Shown: in pieces, positions 10,313 through 19,205 of the stretch | Layout of the letters: each line of letters opens with the position of its first letter | How positions within the stretch are numbered: position 1 is the stretch's first letter | DNA from: Helicobacter sp. NHP19-003 | GTDB taxonomy: Bacteria > Campylobacterota > Campylobacteria > Campylobacterales > Helicobacteraceae | Direction: 5' to 3' | Length of the DNA: 64,000 nucleotides | Assembly: GCF_019703305.1 (NCBI RefSeq) | Contig: NZ_AP024814.1 | Span: forward strand, 1,116,001-1,180,000 | Position numbers and translations under genes: made by a program | Notes under the pieces: model-generated | What the model was told of the DNA's origin: nothing | Database searches by the model: none | The model's input: the letters and a program-made list of their open reading frames with translations, nothing else

Positions 10313-11458
10313 ATGTTTATGCGTGTCTTTGTGTGCTTTTTGGCGACTTTTATGGCAAATGGCGTGGCGCGCTTTGGGTATGTGGTTTTGATCCCGCTGT
10401 TGATTTTATCGGGCAAACTCAGCGAACACCAAAGCATCCAGCTTGCCATTGCCATCATGGTCGGCTATATCTTTGGGAGTGCGGTTTTGAGTCTTTTGCA
10501 AAGGCGTTTGTCTTTAGAGAGCATTGCCAAAATCAGCTTTTTAGTCATTTCTCTGAGTTTCTTTGCGTGTTATTTAGACAGCCTGCCCTTTGCGTGGGCG
10601 TGGTTTTGGCGGTTTTTAGCCGGGGTGGCTGCCTCTTGTTTGATGGTGCTTGCCGCCCCTTTATGTCTAAGTTTAGTTAAAGAGCAACACCGCCCCTATG
10701 CGAGCGGCTTTGTCTTTAGCGGGATTGGGGTGGGGGTGGTGTGTAGTGGGTTCATTCTGCCCCATTTTGCAAGCGACATTGACATGGCTTGGATTTTCTT
10801 AGGGGCTGTGGGGGCGGGGGCGTTTGTGCTCTCTTGTTTGTTTTTAAAGACTTTACACCCTGCTAAAGATGCCGCCCACGATGGCACCCCTTTTAAAATC
10901 TCAAACCACTTTGCCCTGCTCTTGGTGTCTGTGGTGCTCAATGCCATTGGCTACTTGCCCCACACGCTCTTTTGGGTGGATTATTTGGTGCGCTCTCTTA
11001 ACTTCAGCAAGGGGGTGGCGGGAGCTTCGTGGGCATTCTTTGGCTTTGGGGCGGCGTGTGGTACGATTTTAAGCGCAACTTTGGCTAAGAGTTTGGGGCT
11101 CAAAAACGCCTCAAGCATTGTGATTTTAATGAAGACGGCCTCTTGTGCGATCGCCATGTTTAGCACGGACATTGCGTGGCTCAATCTGTCTATTTTTTTA
11201 ATGGGCTTTGGGACTACGGGCAACCTCACGCTCACAAGCACGATGGCGTACCACATCATGGGTAAAGAGCATTTCGTGCAAGCCTCCAGCCTAGTAACCC
11301 TAGCCTTTGGGATTTTTCAAGCGGTGTTTTCCTTTGTTTTCACTTGGGCTTTAGGGCATGTGAGTTTCTTTAACATGTTCCTTGTCAGTGGCGTGGCGTT
11401 GTTTTTGAGTTTTGCGGTGTTGTTGCCCGTGCCTCAAAGCACTTTTAAAAACAATTAA
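10313..11458 (+). CDS. MFS transporter, YbfB/YjiJ-like
   Basis: A 381-residue integral inner-membrane protein with about 12 hydrophobic segments spread evenly over its length. The first segment, FMANGVARFGYVVLIPLLI, fits the N-terminal signature of the YbfB/YjiJ branch of the major facilitator superfamily. The substrate is unknown; sugar or drug efflux are both possible. ATG at 10313 is preceded by TGGAG; ATG at 10319 is an alternative. A TAACAT box at 10281-10286 may be its -10. It is divergent from fliK. Confidence 0.8.
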   Translation: MFMRVFVCFLATFMANGVARFGYVVLIPLLILSGKLSEHQSIQLAIAIMVGYIFGSAVLSLLQRRLSLESIAKISFLVISLSFFACYLDSLPFAWAWFWRFLAGVAASCLMVLAAPLCLSLVKEQHRPYASGFVFSGIGVGVVCSGFILPHFASDIDMAWIFLGAVGAGAFVLSCLFLKTLHPAKDAAHDGTPFKISNHFALLLVSVVLNAIGYLPHTLFWVDYLVRSLNFSKGVAGASWAFFGFGAACGTILSATLAKSLGLKNASSIVILMKTASCAIAMFSTDIAWLNLSIFLMGFGTTGNLTLTSTMAYHIMGKEHFVQASSLVTLAFGIFQAVFSFVFTWALGHVSFFNMFLVSGVALFLSFAVLLPVPQSTFKNN

Positions 11459-11462
11459 GCCA

Positions 11463-11471
11463 TGCTAGAAT
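11463..11471 (+). promoter_or_regulatory. Extended -10 (TGC TAGAAT) for accD
   Basis: TGCTAGAAT lies about 32 nt before the accD ATG and directly after the MFS stop codon, giving accD-rlmH its own promoter. Confidence 0.45.
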
Positions 11472-11502
11472 AGAGGCTATTTGTTTTGCAAGGATAGAGT
11501 AC

Positions 11503-12354
11503 ATGGGTTTTGCAGATTTCTTAAAAAATCTTAAGAAGACAAGGGTGCAATCAAGCGAACAGGACATGCCAAGCCATTGGATCAAATGCTCCAAATGTGC
11601 CGCCTTGATGTATTATAAGGAAGTCTTTGCCAAAAACCATGTGTGCTTAAAGTGCCACTACCACTTTAGGATGGGGGCCAGCGAGCGCTTGGCGTTCTTG
11701 TGCGATGAGAACAGCTTTACAGAATATGACAACGAGTTGCGCCCCATTGACCCTTTAAACTTCGTGGATAAAGAGAGTTATAAACAGCGCATTAAAAAAT
11801 ACGAGGCAAAGACAGGCCGCCCCAGCTCGGTCATCAGCGGGGAGGGACAAATCAACGGCATTGCACTGCAAATTGCCGTGTTTGACTTTGCCTTTATGGG
11901 TGGCTCGCTTGGGTCTGTGGAGGGGGAGAAAATCGTGCGGGCGATCAATCGGGCGGTAGAAAAAGAGCAGGCGTTGTTGATTGTGTCGGCAAGCGGAGGG
12001 GCGCGCATGCAAGAGTCCACTTACGCGCTCATGCAAATGGCAAAGACCAGCGCCGCCCTAAATCGGCTCACAGAGGCAAGGCTGCCCTTCATTTCGCTCT
12101 TAACAGACCCAACTTTTGGGGGCGTGAGCGCATCTTTTGCCTTCTTGGGGGATTTGATCATCGCCGAGCCTGGAGCGATGGTGGGCTTTGCAGGTGCTCG
12201 GGTGATCAAGCAGACCATCGGGGCGGAGTTGCCAGAAGGGTTTCAGAGTGCCGAGTTTTTGCTAGAACATGGTTTGATCGACATGATAGTCCAACGCAAG
12301 GATTTAAAAAAGACTCTTAGCGACTTAGTGGGGATGCTGACCGCAAACCGATGA
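11503..12354 (+). CDS. accD: Acetyl-CoA carboxylase carboxyltransferase subunit beta
   Basis: The 283-residue protein has the N-terminal four-cysteine zinc ribbon of AccD (Cys29, Cys32, Cys48, Cys51; IKCSKC...CLKCHYHF) and a crotonase-like carboxyltransferase domain with SGGARMQE and the TDPTFGGVSASFA segment. With AccA it transfers carboxyl from biotin to acetyl-CoA to give malonyl-CoA, the first step of fatty-acid synthesis in the cytoplasm. It starts after AAGGATAGAGTAC, and its TGA overlaps the rlmH ATG by 4 nt, which points to coupled translation. Confidence 0.97.
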   Translation: MGFADFLKNLKKTRVQSSEQDMPSHWIKCSKCAALMYYKEVFAKNHVCLKCHYHFRMGASERLAFLCDENSFTEYDNELRPIDPLNFVDKESYKQRIKKYEAKTGRPSSVISGEGQINGIALQIAVFDFAFMGGSLGSVEGEKIVRAINRAVEKEQALLIVSASGGARMQESTYALMQMAKTSAALNRLTEARLPFISLLTDPTFGGVSASFAFLGDLIIAEPGAMVGFAGARVIKQTIGAELPEGFQSAEFLLEHGLIDMIVQRKDLKKTLSDLVGMLTANR

Positions 12355-12794
12355 CTTGCAGCATTTACGCCATTTCTAAAAAGACCCCCGAGTTCGCTCC
12401 CTTGTTGGCGCAACAACAAAGGGCATGCCAACAATTTAAAGCCACGCTCGAGATCATAGACATTGCGCCCAAAGATTTAAACAACAGCACAGGGGCGCAG
12501 AGTTTTTACACCAAAGCTCTCAGCCCCTATTTAAAGTCAAATACCCCCGCCTACGCCCTGCACCCGGCGGGCAAGCTTTGCGACAGTCAAGAGTTTAGCC
12601 AAATCCTTAGTGCACACGCCCATGTGCAGTTTTTCATTGCAGGGGCATTTGGTTTTTCTCAAGAGTTTTTAAAGCATTGCATCCCGCTCTCTTTAAGCCC
12701 GCTCACCTTTAGCCACGCGTTGGCGAAACTCATTTTATGCGAACAGATTTTTAGGGCTTTAAGTCTTTTAAACAACCACCCTTACCACAAATAG
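12351..12794 (+). CDS. rlmH: 23S rRNA (pseudouridine-1915-N3) methyltransferase RlmH
   Basis: A 147-residue SPOUT-family methyltransferase. The C-terminal knot region reads FFIAGAFGFSQEF (SAM-binding glycine segment), LSLSPLTFSHALAKLI, and ends EQIFRA...NNHPYHK, which matches the RlmH signature (EQ-Y-RA...YHK). It methylates a pseudouridine in helix 69 of 23S rRNA on the assembled ribosome. Its ATG overlaps the accD stop by 4 nt. The accD-rlmH order is also found in H. pylori (HP0950-HP0949, from memory). Confidence 0.95.
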   Translation: MTCSIYAISKKTPEFAPLLAQQQRACQQFKATLEIIDIAPKDLNNSTGAQSFYTKALSPYLKSNTPAYALHPAGKLCDSQEFSQILSAHAHVQFFIAGAFGFSQEFLKHCIPLSLSPLTFSHALAKLILCEQIFRALSLLNNHPYHK

Positions 12795-12812
12795 GATTAC
12801 TATGGAGGCAAT

Positions 12813-13841
12813 ATGAAATTACGCTATTACGGCTCTTTTACGCTATTGTTTATGATTGTTGTGGGTTGGTATGTCTACAACACCGACCCGCAAAAGCTTC
12901 CCGTGAATGTCGCAAACCACACCCTAAACCTCCCCATTGCCCTTTGGATCGTGGGTGTTGTGTTTTTGTTTTTTGTCTTCACTTTGCTGTTTGTGTTGAG
13001 TGGGAGCTTGGCAAACTTATGGCAACGCTACAAGCAAAAGCGCGACTTTGAGAAATTAACCGAGCAAATCGTTAGTCAAAACACCAAAGAACATTTTATC
13101 CTAGAGAAATACCACAACCCCCATTTCACCACTCTCTCTAAAATCCTAGCCCGTTTTAAACTAGAGGCGGATTTAAACAGCCAAGAGAGCGGATGCGAGA
13201 AAATAGATCAACTCTTTAGCCTGTATGCAAGGGTGTCGCAGGCTGAGGATGTGGAGTGGCGCAAGTATAACTTAGACCCCAGCAACCCCTTTTACATCCA
13301 AAACCTGCAAAACAAAATCCACCACGACTTAAAACAAGCCCAACAAATCCTTAAGAAAGAGGGCTATAGCCCTGCTCTAAAGCGCCAAGCCTTGATCGAC
13401 TTGATCCAAAGAGGCTCGTTTAAAGAAATCCCCAAGGCTCTAAAGGGGGCGAGCGATCTGTTAGATAAATCTGTGCTAGAGGTCTTGCTTCGGGCGTTTT
13501 GGGACAAGAGAGTGGGCATGGAGCTTGCGGAAATTGGCAATTTATGTGTGCAAGTGGAGTGCAACAAGCAAGAATATTTGCAAATGGCCGTGGATGCCAA
13601 GACCTTTTTATCCCCCGATGATTGGTATAAATTCTTTGAACTCTTGGCTGAAAAGGACGAGCAAGCCGAAAAGGCATTTTTGTATGTGCTCTTAGACCTA
13701 GAGATGATCGAACAAGCCAGAGAGCGCCTAAGCAATCACCCCCAAGACGAGTTTTTGATCATCAAGGCGTACCTAGAACTCAAAAAATCCGACAAAAATT
13801 ATCCCTTAAATATTTTCTTTGGGATTAAACCACAAGTTTGA
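12813..13841 (+). CDS. Membrane protein of unknown function, two TM helices and a helical C-terminal domain
   Basis: The 342-residue protein has two N-terminal hydrophobic segments (about residues 9-22 and 42-65). A basic stretch (RYKQKR) follows, then a long, Leu/Lys/Glu-rich, mostly helical cytoplasmic-looking domain of about 270 residues. I see no catalytic motif. It follows rlmH by 18 nt with GGAGG upstream of the ATG, so it is probably the third gene of the accD transcript. A gene in this position is conserved in H. pylori (HP0948, from memory), but I know of no assigned function. Confidence 0.75.
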   Translation: MKLRYYGSFTLLFMIVVGWYVYNTDPQKLPVNVANHTLNLPIALWIVGVVFLFFVFTLLFVLSGSLANLWQRYKQKRDFEKLTEQIVSQNTKEHFILEKYHNPHFTTLSKILARFKLEADLNSQESGCEKIDQLFSLYARVSQAEDVEWRKYNLDPSNPFYIQNLQNKIHHDLKQAQQILKKEGYSPALKRQALIDLIQRGSFKEIPKALKGASDLLDKSVLEVLLRAFWDKRVGMELAEIGNLCVQVECNKQEYLQMAVDAKTFLSPDDWYKFFELLAEKDEQAEKAFLYVLLDLEMIEQARERLSNHPQDEFLIIKAYLELKKSDKNYPLNIFFGIKPQV

Positions 13842-14071
13842 GTTGAAGCCGAAGGCTCGGGTAGAAAACAGATGAGAACCAAAGTGGTGTGGTGCTCGCA
13901 TACATTTGTATCTAGTGCATGGAGTGCACAAAGAGACACCTTTAGGGGGGTGTGCATGGCCTGCAGAATGCGGGGGAGGTTAACCCGTAGGGTCTCGCAA
14001 AAGGTGGTTGAAACCAAAGGTTTAAGCTTATTTAAGCTGTGCCTTGTTAAGAATAGAGAAAAAGGTTTCCC
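13842..14071 (+). other. Multi-hairpin intergenic region, candidate structured RNA or rlmN leader
   Basis: The 230 bp between the membrane-protein stop and the rlmN start hold a row of small stem-loops. They are AGCC-GAA-GGCT (13847-13857), ATACA/TGTAT (13900-13911), GTGCA/TGCAC (13915-13929), ACACC/GGTGT (13936-13953), CCTGC/GCGGG (13960-13974), TGGT/ACCA (14005-14016) and AGCTTA/TAAGCT (14025-14038). CGGGT near 13858 could also pair with ACCCG near 13983. There is no long open frame in keeping with neighbouring codon use. I do not find conserved core sequences of RNase P, tmRNA or SRP RNA. No gene is called here. Confidence 0.35.
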
Positions 14072-15151
14072 ATGCCCTCTCTTTACGATTTTTCTTTAGC
14101 TCAGTTGCAAGATTATGCTGTGTCAAAGGGCTTTAAACCCTTTGTGGCCAAGCAAGTCTTTAGTTGGCTTTATCACCGCTATGCGCGCTCAACCACCCAA
14201 ATGCATAATCTCTCTAAGGCGTTTAAGGCATGTTTAGACAGGGATTTTTGCGTGCAGACCTTGCAAATCGGGGCCAAAGAGTGCAGTGTGGACAAAAGCG
14301 AAAAGTATTTGTTTGTTACGCCCGATGAGCACAGCTTTGAAAGTGTGTTTATGGTGATGAAGCCCACACAGATAGATGGAAGCGGGCAAATCCTAGCACA
14401 AGAGAAACTGACCTTTTGTTTGAGCTCACAAATCGGGTGCAAGGTGGGGTGCGTGTTTTGTGCCACGGCTAAAGGGGGGTTTGTGAGGGATTTAAAAGCG
14501 GGCGAGATCGTGGAGCAAGTGGTAACTCTAAAAAGAGAGCATAATTTAGAACCCACTAAGGGCATTAATTTGGTCTTCATGGGCATGGGTGAGCCTTTGC
14601 ATAATTTTAAGGAGGTGGTGAAAGCCATAGGGATTTTAAGCGATCCACACGGGCTAAACATCTCCACAAGGCGCATCACCATTTCCACAAGCGGGGTCGT
14701 GCCCGTGATAGACGCTTTGGGGGCGTTAGATTTGGGCGTACAGCTGGCTATATCTCTACACGCCGTGAACGACACCCTGCGCTCAAAGCTCATGCCCATC
14801 AACAAGACCTATAATCTGGAAGCCCTGATACAAGCCATTAAACGCTTTCCCATAGATACCCGTAAGAGAGTCATGTTTGAATACTTGGTGATCAAAGATT
14901 GCAATGATGGACTAGAACACGCTAAGGCGTTGTTAAGGCTCTTGAATGGACTCAAGGCAAAAGTGAATTTAATCCCCTACAACCCCAACCCTAGTTTAAA
15001 GTTTGAACGCCCTGATCTAAAGAAGGTGGAACAATTTGCGGACTTTCTTAACCAAAAGGGCTTGCTCTGCACTCTGCGTATCTCTAAGGGGCTCGACATC
15101 AGCGCGGCGTGCGGACAACTCCGTGAAAAGAAACAAGGCTTGGCTATTTGA
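14072..15151 (+). CDS. rlmN: Dual-specificity RNA methyltransferase RlmN
   Basis: This 359-residue radical-SAM enzyme has the [4Fe-4S] cysteines in IGCKVGCVFCAT (Cys123, Cys127, Cys130). It also has GEIVEQV, FMGMGEPLHN, the ISTSGVVP strand and a conserved C-terminal cysteine in ISAACGQLR. It methylates C2 of A2503 in 23S rRNA and of A37 in some tRNAs, using a Cys-linked methylene intermediate. The start has AAAAAGG upstream. Its last 8 nt overlap the 3' end of the convergent lipoprotein gene. Confidence 0.96.
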   Translation: MPSLYDFSLAQLQDYAVSKGFKPFVAKQVFSWLYHRYARSTTQMHNLSKAFKACLDRDFCVQTLQIGAKECSVDKSEKYLFVTPDEHSFESVFMVMKPTQIDGSGQILAQEKLTFCLSSQIGCKVGCVFCATAKGGFVRDLKAGEIVEQVVTLKREHNLEPTKGINLVFMGMGEPLHNFKEVVKAIGILSDPHGLNISTRRITISTSGVVPVIDALGALDLGVQLAISLHAVNDTLRSKLMPINKTYNLEALIQAIKRFPIDTRKRVMFEYLVIKDCNDGLEHAKALLRLLNGLKAKVNLIPYNPNPSLKFERPDLKKVEQFADFLNQKGLLCTLRISKGLDISAACGQLREKKQGLAI

Positions 15152-15983
15152 GCTGTATGAAGTATTGACAGCGGTAGAATTTTTCGCCGAGTTTGGGGTC
15201 TTCTAACAAGTCGTGGAGTTTGTCGCCATCTAGGGGCTTGGCGTGCGTGAAGCGGCGCAGCAAGTAGCGGTCTTTGGGGCTGGTTAGATCGGGCTTTAGC
15301 CTAGCAAAAAATGCGCTTTGTAAAATCTTTTGGTGATCTATGTGGGTGTCGCATCCCACGATGATGTCGTGCAGGGCGACTTTGGGTTGGTTGATGGGTT
15401 TGATTTGGCTGTAATGCTGGGAGAGCACCACAAAATACGCCTTTTGCATGCGCGCGCATTGCTTGGTTTCGCTTGCCCTGATGATCAAATGCGCCCCTAG
15501 CTCGTTAAAAAGGGCGTTTTTGGCGCAATAGTTGAGCAAGGTGTGGTAAGACTCTTGGATCTTTTTGGGCTCTTTGGCGTAGGCTTGCTGTGTGCTTTTG
15601 AGTTCCTCCATCACTTGTGTCCGTTTGATCTCAATCCCGTTTGGCATGGGCGTGCCTTGGATGTCTTGTGAACTTAGTCCGCTTGTTTGGCCAACTTGGG
15701 GCTTTTTAGGCTCTTTCACTTTGCCCCCTAATTGCTTTTCTAAATTGGCTTGCTCCTTTTGGGCTTGCTCCTCTGGGGTGTCTAGCATCACAGGGTCTAG
15801 GCGGGTGTAGTACACAGGAGGCCCATCGTCATCGTCATCGTCAAATAGGCCATGGTGAGTCTGTTTGAGATTGTCTTCATTGTCGCTAGACAAGCCAGAC
15901 ATGGTCGGCATCATCATGAAGGGCATCATCCCCATGCAACCGATAAACAAGAAAAAGATGAGGCTTAAGAGTAGGGGGCGCAT
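15144..15983 (-). CDS. Putative lipoprotein in the mre operon
   Basis: The 279-residue protein begins with a short hydrophobic signal ending FLFIGC; Cys16 would be the lipidated residue. A Met-rich stretch and a run of six Asp (near 50-55) follow, then a Pro/Gln/Lys-rich segment, then a C-terminal domain of about 150 residues with several Cys. I do not recognise a family. The mreC TAA overlaps its ATG (TAATG), so translation is coupled to mreC, and a link to the cell envelope or MreBC-directed wall growth is a reasonable inference. It is last in fabZ-lpxA-clpX-mreB-mreC and overlaps rlmN by 8 nt. Confidence 0.75.
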   Translation of the reverse strand: MRPLLLSLIFFLFIGCMGMMPFMMMPTMSGLSSDNEDNLKQTHHGLFDDDDDDGPPVYYTRLDPVMLDTPEEQAQKEQANLEKQLGGKVKEPKKPQVGQTSGLSSQDIQGTPMPNGIEIKRTQVMEELKSTQQAYAKEPKKIQESYHTLLNYCAKNALFNELGAHLIIRASETKQCARMQKAYFVVLSQHYSQIKPINQPKVALHDIIVGCDTHIDHQKILQSAFFARLKPDLTSPKDRYLLRRFTHAKPLDGDKLHDLLEDPKLGEKFYRCQYFIQLK

Positions 15984-16846
15984 TAGGGCATAGCCACAAC
16001 AATAGCTTCAAAAAGCATGTTTTGGGGGCGTTTGATGTTGAGGAGGGCCTTTTTGTAAAGGTAATGGTCTTCAATGCGTGCGACTGTGCCGACATAGATG
16101 TTGGGGCTAAAGATGTGGTCTAACCCGCTGGTAAAGATGGGATCGCCCACTTTCAGCGTGGCGTAGGCGGGCAGAAAATCCATATAGGTTTTAAAGTTTT
16201 CGTTCGTAACAAAGCCGTAGTAGACCTTTTGCCCGCTCTTTGCCACCACGCTGTAGCTCATTTGTTTGTCCCCATGCAGCAACCCCACAAAGCGCCCATC
16301 TTTTTGGATAATTGTACCCAGCACTTGGTTAAAGGCAACCATGCCCAGAATCTTGTCTTTAGGGTAGGGCTTGTGGATGTCTAGCAGCACTCTATAAGGG
16401 TTGTCCATGCTCGCAAAGCCATAAATGCGTGCGGAGGTGAAGGTGGGGGTGGGGAGTAGGTTAGCAGGGCCTGTAACTTCAGCGCTGGGGGGGCAAACTT
16501 TGGAGTTTGGCATTTCGGAAACTAGGCTTTCTTGGCTTGCCGCCTCTAGTTTAGACTTTTCTAACTGTTGCAAATCGTCCAACTCTAAGGCTAAAGCCTC
16601 GCTTCTGGCACTTAAGTTTGCATAGGCAAGTTTTAAATTTTCATAGGCCTTCAGTTGCCTTTGATATGCCTCAATCAAGTGGGCTTGATTGAAGTGTTTT
16701 TGGTAAGTAAAGACTAGATTGTCTTTTGTCGTGAGTACAAAGACACGGATTTTATCGCTGATAAAACTGCTCGAGCCTTTGATATTGAGCCAGTAAAGCA
16801 CCCCAAAAATCGCAATGAGGACTAAAAGGGTGCGCCGGCTAATCAA
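15983..16846 (-). CDS. mreC: Rod shape-determining protein MreC
   Basis: The 287-residue protein has one N-terminal membrane segment (LLVLIAIFGVLYWL), a helical coiled-coil region (about 55-105) and the beta-rich MreC domain (about 140-287). That domain includes GTIIQKDGRFVGLLHG and the conserved GDPIFTSGLDHIFSPNIYVG segment. MreC sits in the periplasm anchored in the inner membrane and links MreB filaments to the wall-synthesis enzymes. It starts 3 nt after the mreB stop, and its stop overlaps the lipoprotein start. Confidence 0.95.
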   Translation of the reverse strand: MISRRTLLVLIAIFGVLYWLNIKGSSSFISDKIRVFVLTTKDNLVFTYQKHFNQAHLIEAYQRQLKAYENLKLAYANLSARSEALALELDDLQQLEKSKLEAASQESLVSEMPNSKVCPPSAEVTGPANLLPTPTFTSARIYGFASMDNPYRVLLDIHKPYPKDKILGMVAFNQVLGTIIQKDGRFVGLLHGDKQMSYSVVAKSGQKVYYGFVTNENFKTYMDFLPAYATLKVGDPIFTSGLDHIFSPNIYVGTVARIEDHYLYKKALLNIKRPQNMLFEAIVVAMP

Positions 16847-16849
16847 AAA

Positions 16850-17887
16850 TTAAATGTCCCCCAGTGAACTGAGTAGGTCTAAATCTTCAATCGCCTTGCT
16901 GGTGCCCCTTGCCACAGCAAGCAAGGGTTCTTCGCCCACAAACACGGGGAGTTTAACAATATTGCTGAGGTATTTGTCTAACCCCCTAATGAGCGCGCCC
17001 CCCCCTGTCAGCACCACGCCATTTTCCACCAAATCCCTTGCCAAATCAGGCTTGACCTCTTCTAAGACAGATTTTAAAGCATTACTGATTTCTCGAATTT
17101 GCTCTTTAATGGCTTCGCGCACATCCTCGCTGTTGAGTTCGATGGTGTTTAAAATCCCACTCACTTGGTCGCGTCCGCTCACCTCCATCGTCAAGGGAGG
17201 GTTGAGCTCAATAGCAGAGCCAATGGCGATTTTGATCTCCTCGCCCGTCCTTTCACCAATTTGCAGGTTATAGGTCTTGCGGACATAATCCACAATGCTC
17301 GCATCCAGCTTGTTGCCCGCCACCCGAATGCTTTTGCTCACCACAAGCCCGCCTAAACTGATCACACCAATTTCAGTCGTGCCTCCCCCAATATCCACAA
17401 TTAGGCTTCCTTGTGGGTCTTTCACAGGCAAGCCTGCCCCGATCGCCGCCGCCATAGGTTCTTCAATCAAAAAGACTTCCCTAGCCCCCGCACTCATCGC
17501 GCTCTCCTTCACCGCTTTGCGCTCCACACTAGTCAAGCCATAGGGCACGCACACCATGATACGCGGGCGGATCAAAGATTTGCGTTTGTGCGCCTTTTCA
17601 ATGAAGTAGCGGATCATTTTTTCGGTGATGTTGAAATCTGCAATCACGCCATCTTTCATGGGGCGGATGGCTTGTACCCCCGCGGGGGTCTTGCCGATCA
17701 TTTCCTTTGCCTCTGTGCCAACGGCGAGGATTTCCTCCATGCGGTCGTATTTGTTGAGTTTGACCGCCACGATAGAGGGCTCGTTGATGATGATGCCCTG
17801 CCCTTTGACAGACACCACGGTGTTAGCCGTGCCTAAGTCGATGGCGACATCGTGGGAGAACACACCGATTAATTTATCTAAGATCAT
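16850..17887 (-). CDS. mreB: Rod shape-determining protein MreB (actin homologue)
   Basis: The 345-residue protein has the actin-fold motifs: IDLGTANTVV (phosphate 1), VDIGGGTTEIGVISLGG (phosphate 2) and VLTGGGALIRGLDKYL (adenosine). Length is normal. MreB forms filaments under the inner membrane that guide peptidoglycan synthesis; in helical Helicobacter it contributes to growth and shape. It lies 19 nt after clpX, with GGAAAGAG upstream of the ATG. Confidence 0.97.
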   Translation of the reverse strand: MILDKLIGVFSHDVAIDLGTANTVVSVKGQGIIINEPSIVAVKLNKYDRMEEILAVGTEAKEMIGKTPAGVQAIRPMKDGVIADFNITEKMIRYFIEKAHKRKSLIRPRIMVCVPYGLTSVERKAVKESAMSAGAREVFLIEEPMAAAIGAGLPVKDPQGSLIVDIGGGTTEIGVISLGGLVVSKSIRVAGNKLDASIVDYVRKTYNLQIGERTGEEIKIAIGSAIELNPPLTMEVSGRDQVSGILNTIELNSEDVREAIKEQIREISNALKSVLEEVKPDLARDLVENGVVLTGGGALIRGLDKYLSNIVKLPVFVGEEPLLAVARGTSKAIEDLDLLSSLGDI

Positions 17888-17906
17888 GAGACTCTTTCCT
17901 TTGGTT

Positions 17907-19205
17907 TTAAGAAGGCATTAGGAGGGGCTTGTTTTTTTTGATAAACAAGGGTTTTTCTTGCTTCAACACGCACTCTTTGGTGATGATGACTTGGTAATCT
18001 TTCAGGGCAGGCAAATCAAACATGATGTCTAGGCTAAAGCTCTCGATGATCGCCCTTAAGCCCCGCGCGCCTACTTTGCGTCTGATCGCCAAATCGGCGA
18101 TCGCCTCGATCGCCTCGTCCTCAAAGATCAGCTCCACGCCGTCCATTTTAAACAGCTCTTGGTATTGCTTGATGAGGGCGTTTTTGGGTTTTTGGAGGAT
18201 GTCGATCATCGCCTCTTTGCAAATGGGTTTTAAAGCGGAGATCACGGGCAGCCGCCCGATGAGTTCGGGGATCAAGCCATAAGAGATCAAGTCTTCGGGT
18301 TCGACCAAGTGCAAGATATTTTCTAGCTGTTCTTTGGTCTTTTTCTCATTGCCAAAGCCCAGAACATTGCTGTGGATGCGCCGTTTGATGATGTCAATGA
18401 TCCCGTCAAACGCCCCGCCACAGATGAATAGAATGTTCGTGGTGTCGATCTGCACGAAGTTTTCATTAGGGTGTTTGCGCCCGCCTTTGGGGCTGACATT
18501 CACCACAGCCCCCTCAATGATTTTCAACAAGGCTTGTTGTACACCCTCGCCGGACACATCTCTTGTGATCGAGCGGTTCTCGGATAAACGGGCGATTTTA
18601 TCGATCTCATCAATGAACACAATCCCTCTTTGTGCCCTTGCGACATCGCCATCGCTTGCCTGCAATAAGCGGGTTAAAATGTTCTCCACATCCTCGCCCA
18701 CATACCCCGCCTCCGTTAAGCTCGTGGCATCGCTGATGGCAATGGGGACATTTAAAAAACGGGCTAGGGTTTGCGCCATGAGAGTTTTGCCACTGCCCGT
18801 AGGCCCGACTAAGAGAATGTTAGATTTGGAAATCTCCACTTCTTGGCTTAGGGAGTCCTTGCTCTCTTGGTAGTTTAGGCGTTTGTAGTGGTTATACACC
18901 GCCACACTCAAAACTCTCTTTGCCTCCTCTTGCCCCACGACATATTGATCTAGCGCCTCTTTTAAAAGTTTGGGTGAGGTTAGGGAGGCTGGGGTTGGGC
19001 TTTTGTGGGTTTCTTCTAAAGAGTGTCTTGGCAAATCTAAAAACCCCCCTTTTAGCTCGGTGTGTAATTCTTTATACAGCACCTCTACACAATATTCGCA
19101 AATGTGGATATCTTTGCCCGATTTTTTAGACGAAAACACCAAACGGCGGTGGTGGGGCAGAGTGTTCTCAGGTTTGCTGCAAAAACTACAATAACGGGTG
19201 TTCAC
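17907..19205 (-). CDS. clpX: ATP-dependent Clp protease ATP-binding subunit ClpX
   Basis: A 432-residue AAA+ unfoldase. The N-terminal zinc-binding domain has Cys6, Cys9, Cys36 and Cys39 (CSFC...CEYC). The AAA core has Walker [14 protein letters not shown], Walker [13 protein letters not shown] and sensor/arginine-finger segments; the ClpP-docking loop reads LGFG in [10 protein letters not shown]. It unfolds substrates for ClpP in the cytoplasm. Its ATG overlaps the lpxA stop by 4 nt. The fabZ-lpxA-clpX-mreB-mreC order matches H. pylori. Confidence 0.97.
   Translation of the reverse strand: MNTRYCSFCSKPENTLPHHRRLVFSSKKSGKDIHICEYCVEVLYKELHTELKGGFLDLPRHSLEETHKSPTPASLTSPKLLKEALDQYVVGQEEAKRVLSVAVYNHYKRLNYQESKDSLSQEVEISKSNILLVGPTGSGKTLMAQTLARFLNVPIAISDATSLTEAGYVGEDVENILTRLLQASDGDVARAQRGIVFIDEIDKIARLSENRSITRDVSGEGVQQALLKIIEGAVVNVSPKGGRKHPNENFVQIDTTNILFICGGAFDGIIDIIKRRIHSNVLGFGNEKKTKEQLENILHLVEPEDLISYGLIPELIGRLPVISALKPICKEAMIDILQKPKNALIKQYQELFKMDGVELIFEDEAIEAIADLAIRRKVGARGLRAIIESFSLDIMFDLPALKDYQVIITKECVLKQEKPLFIKKNKPLLMPS

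Noticed and set aside
13842-14071. RNase P RNA, tmRNA or SRP RNA
   Set aside because: None of their conserved core sequences (GAAAGTCC, encoded tag with CCA end, GGAAGGAAGCA) is present.
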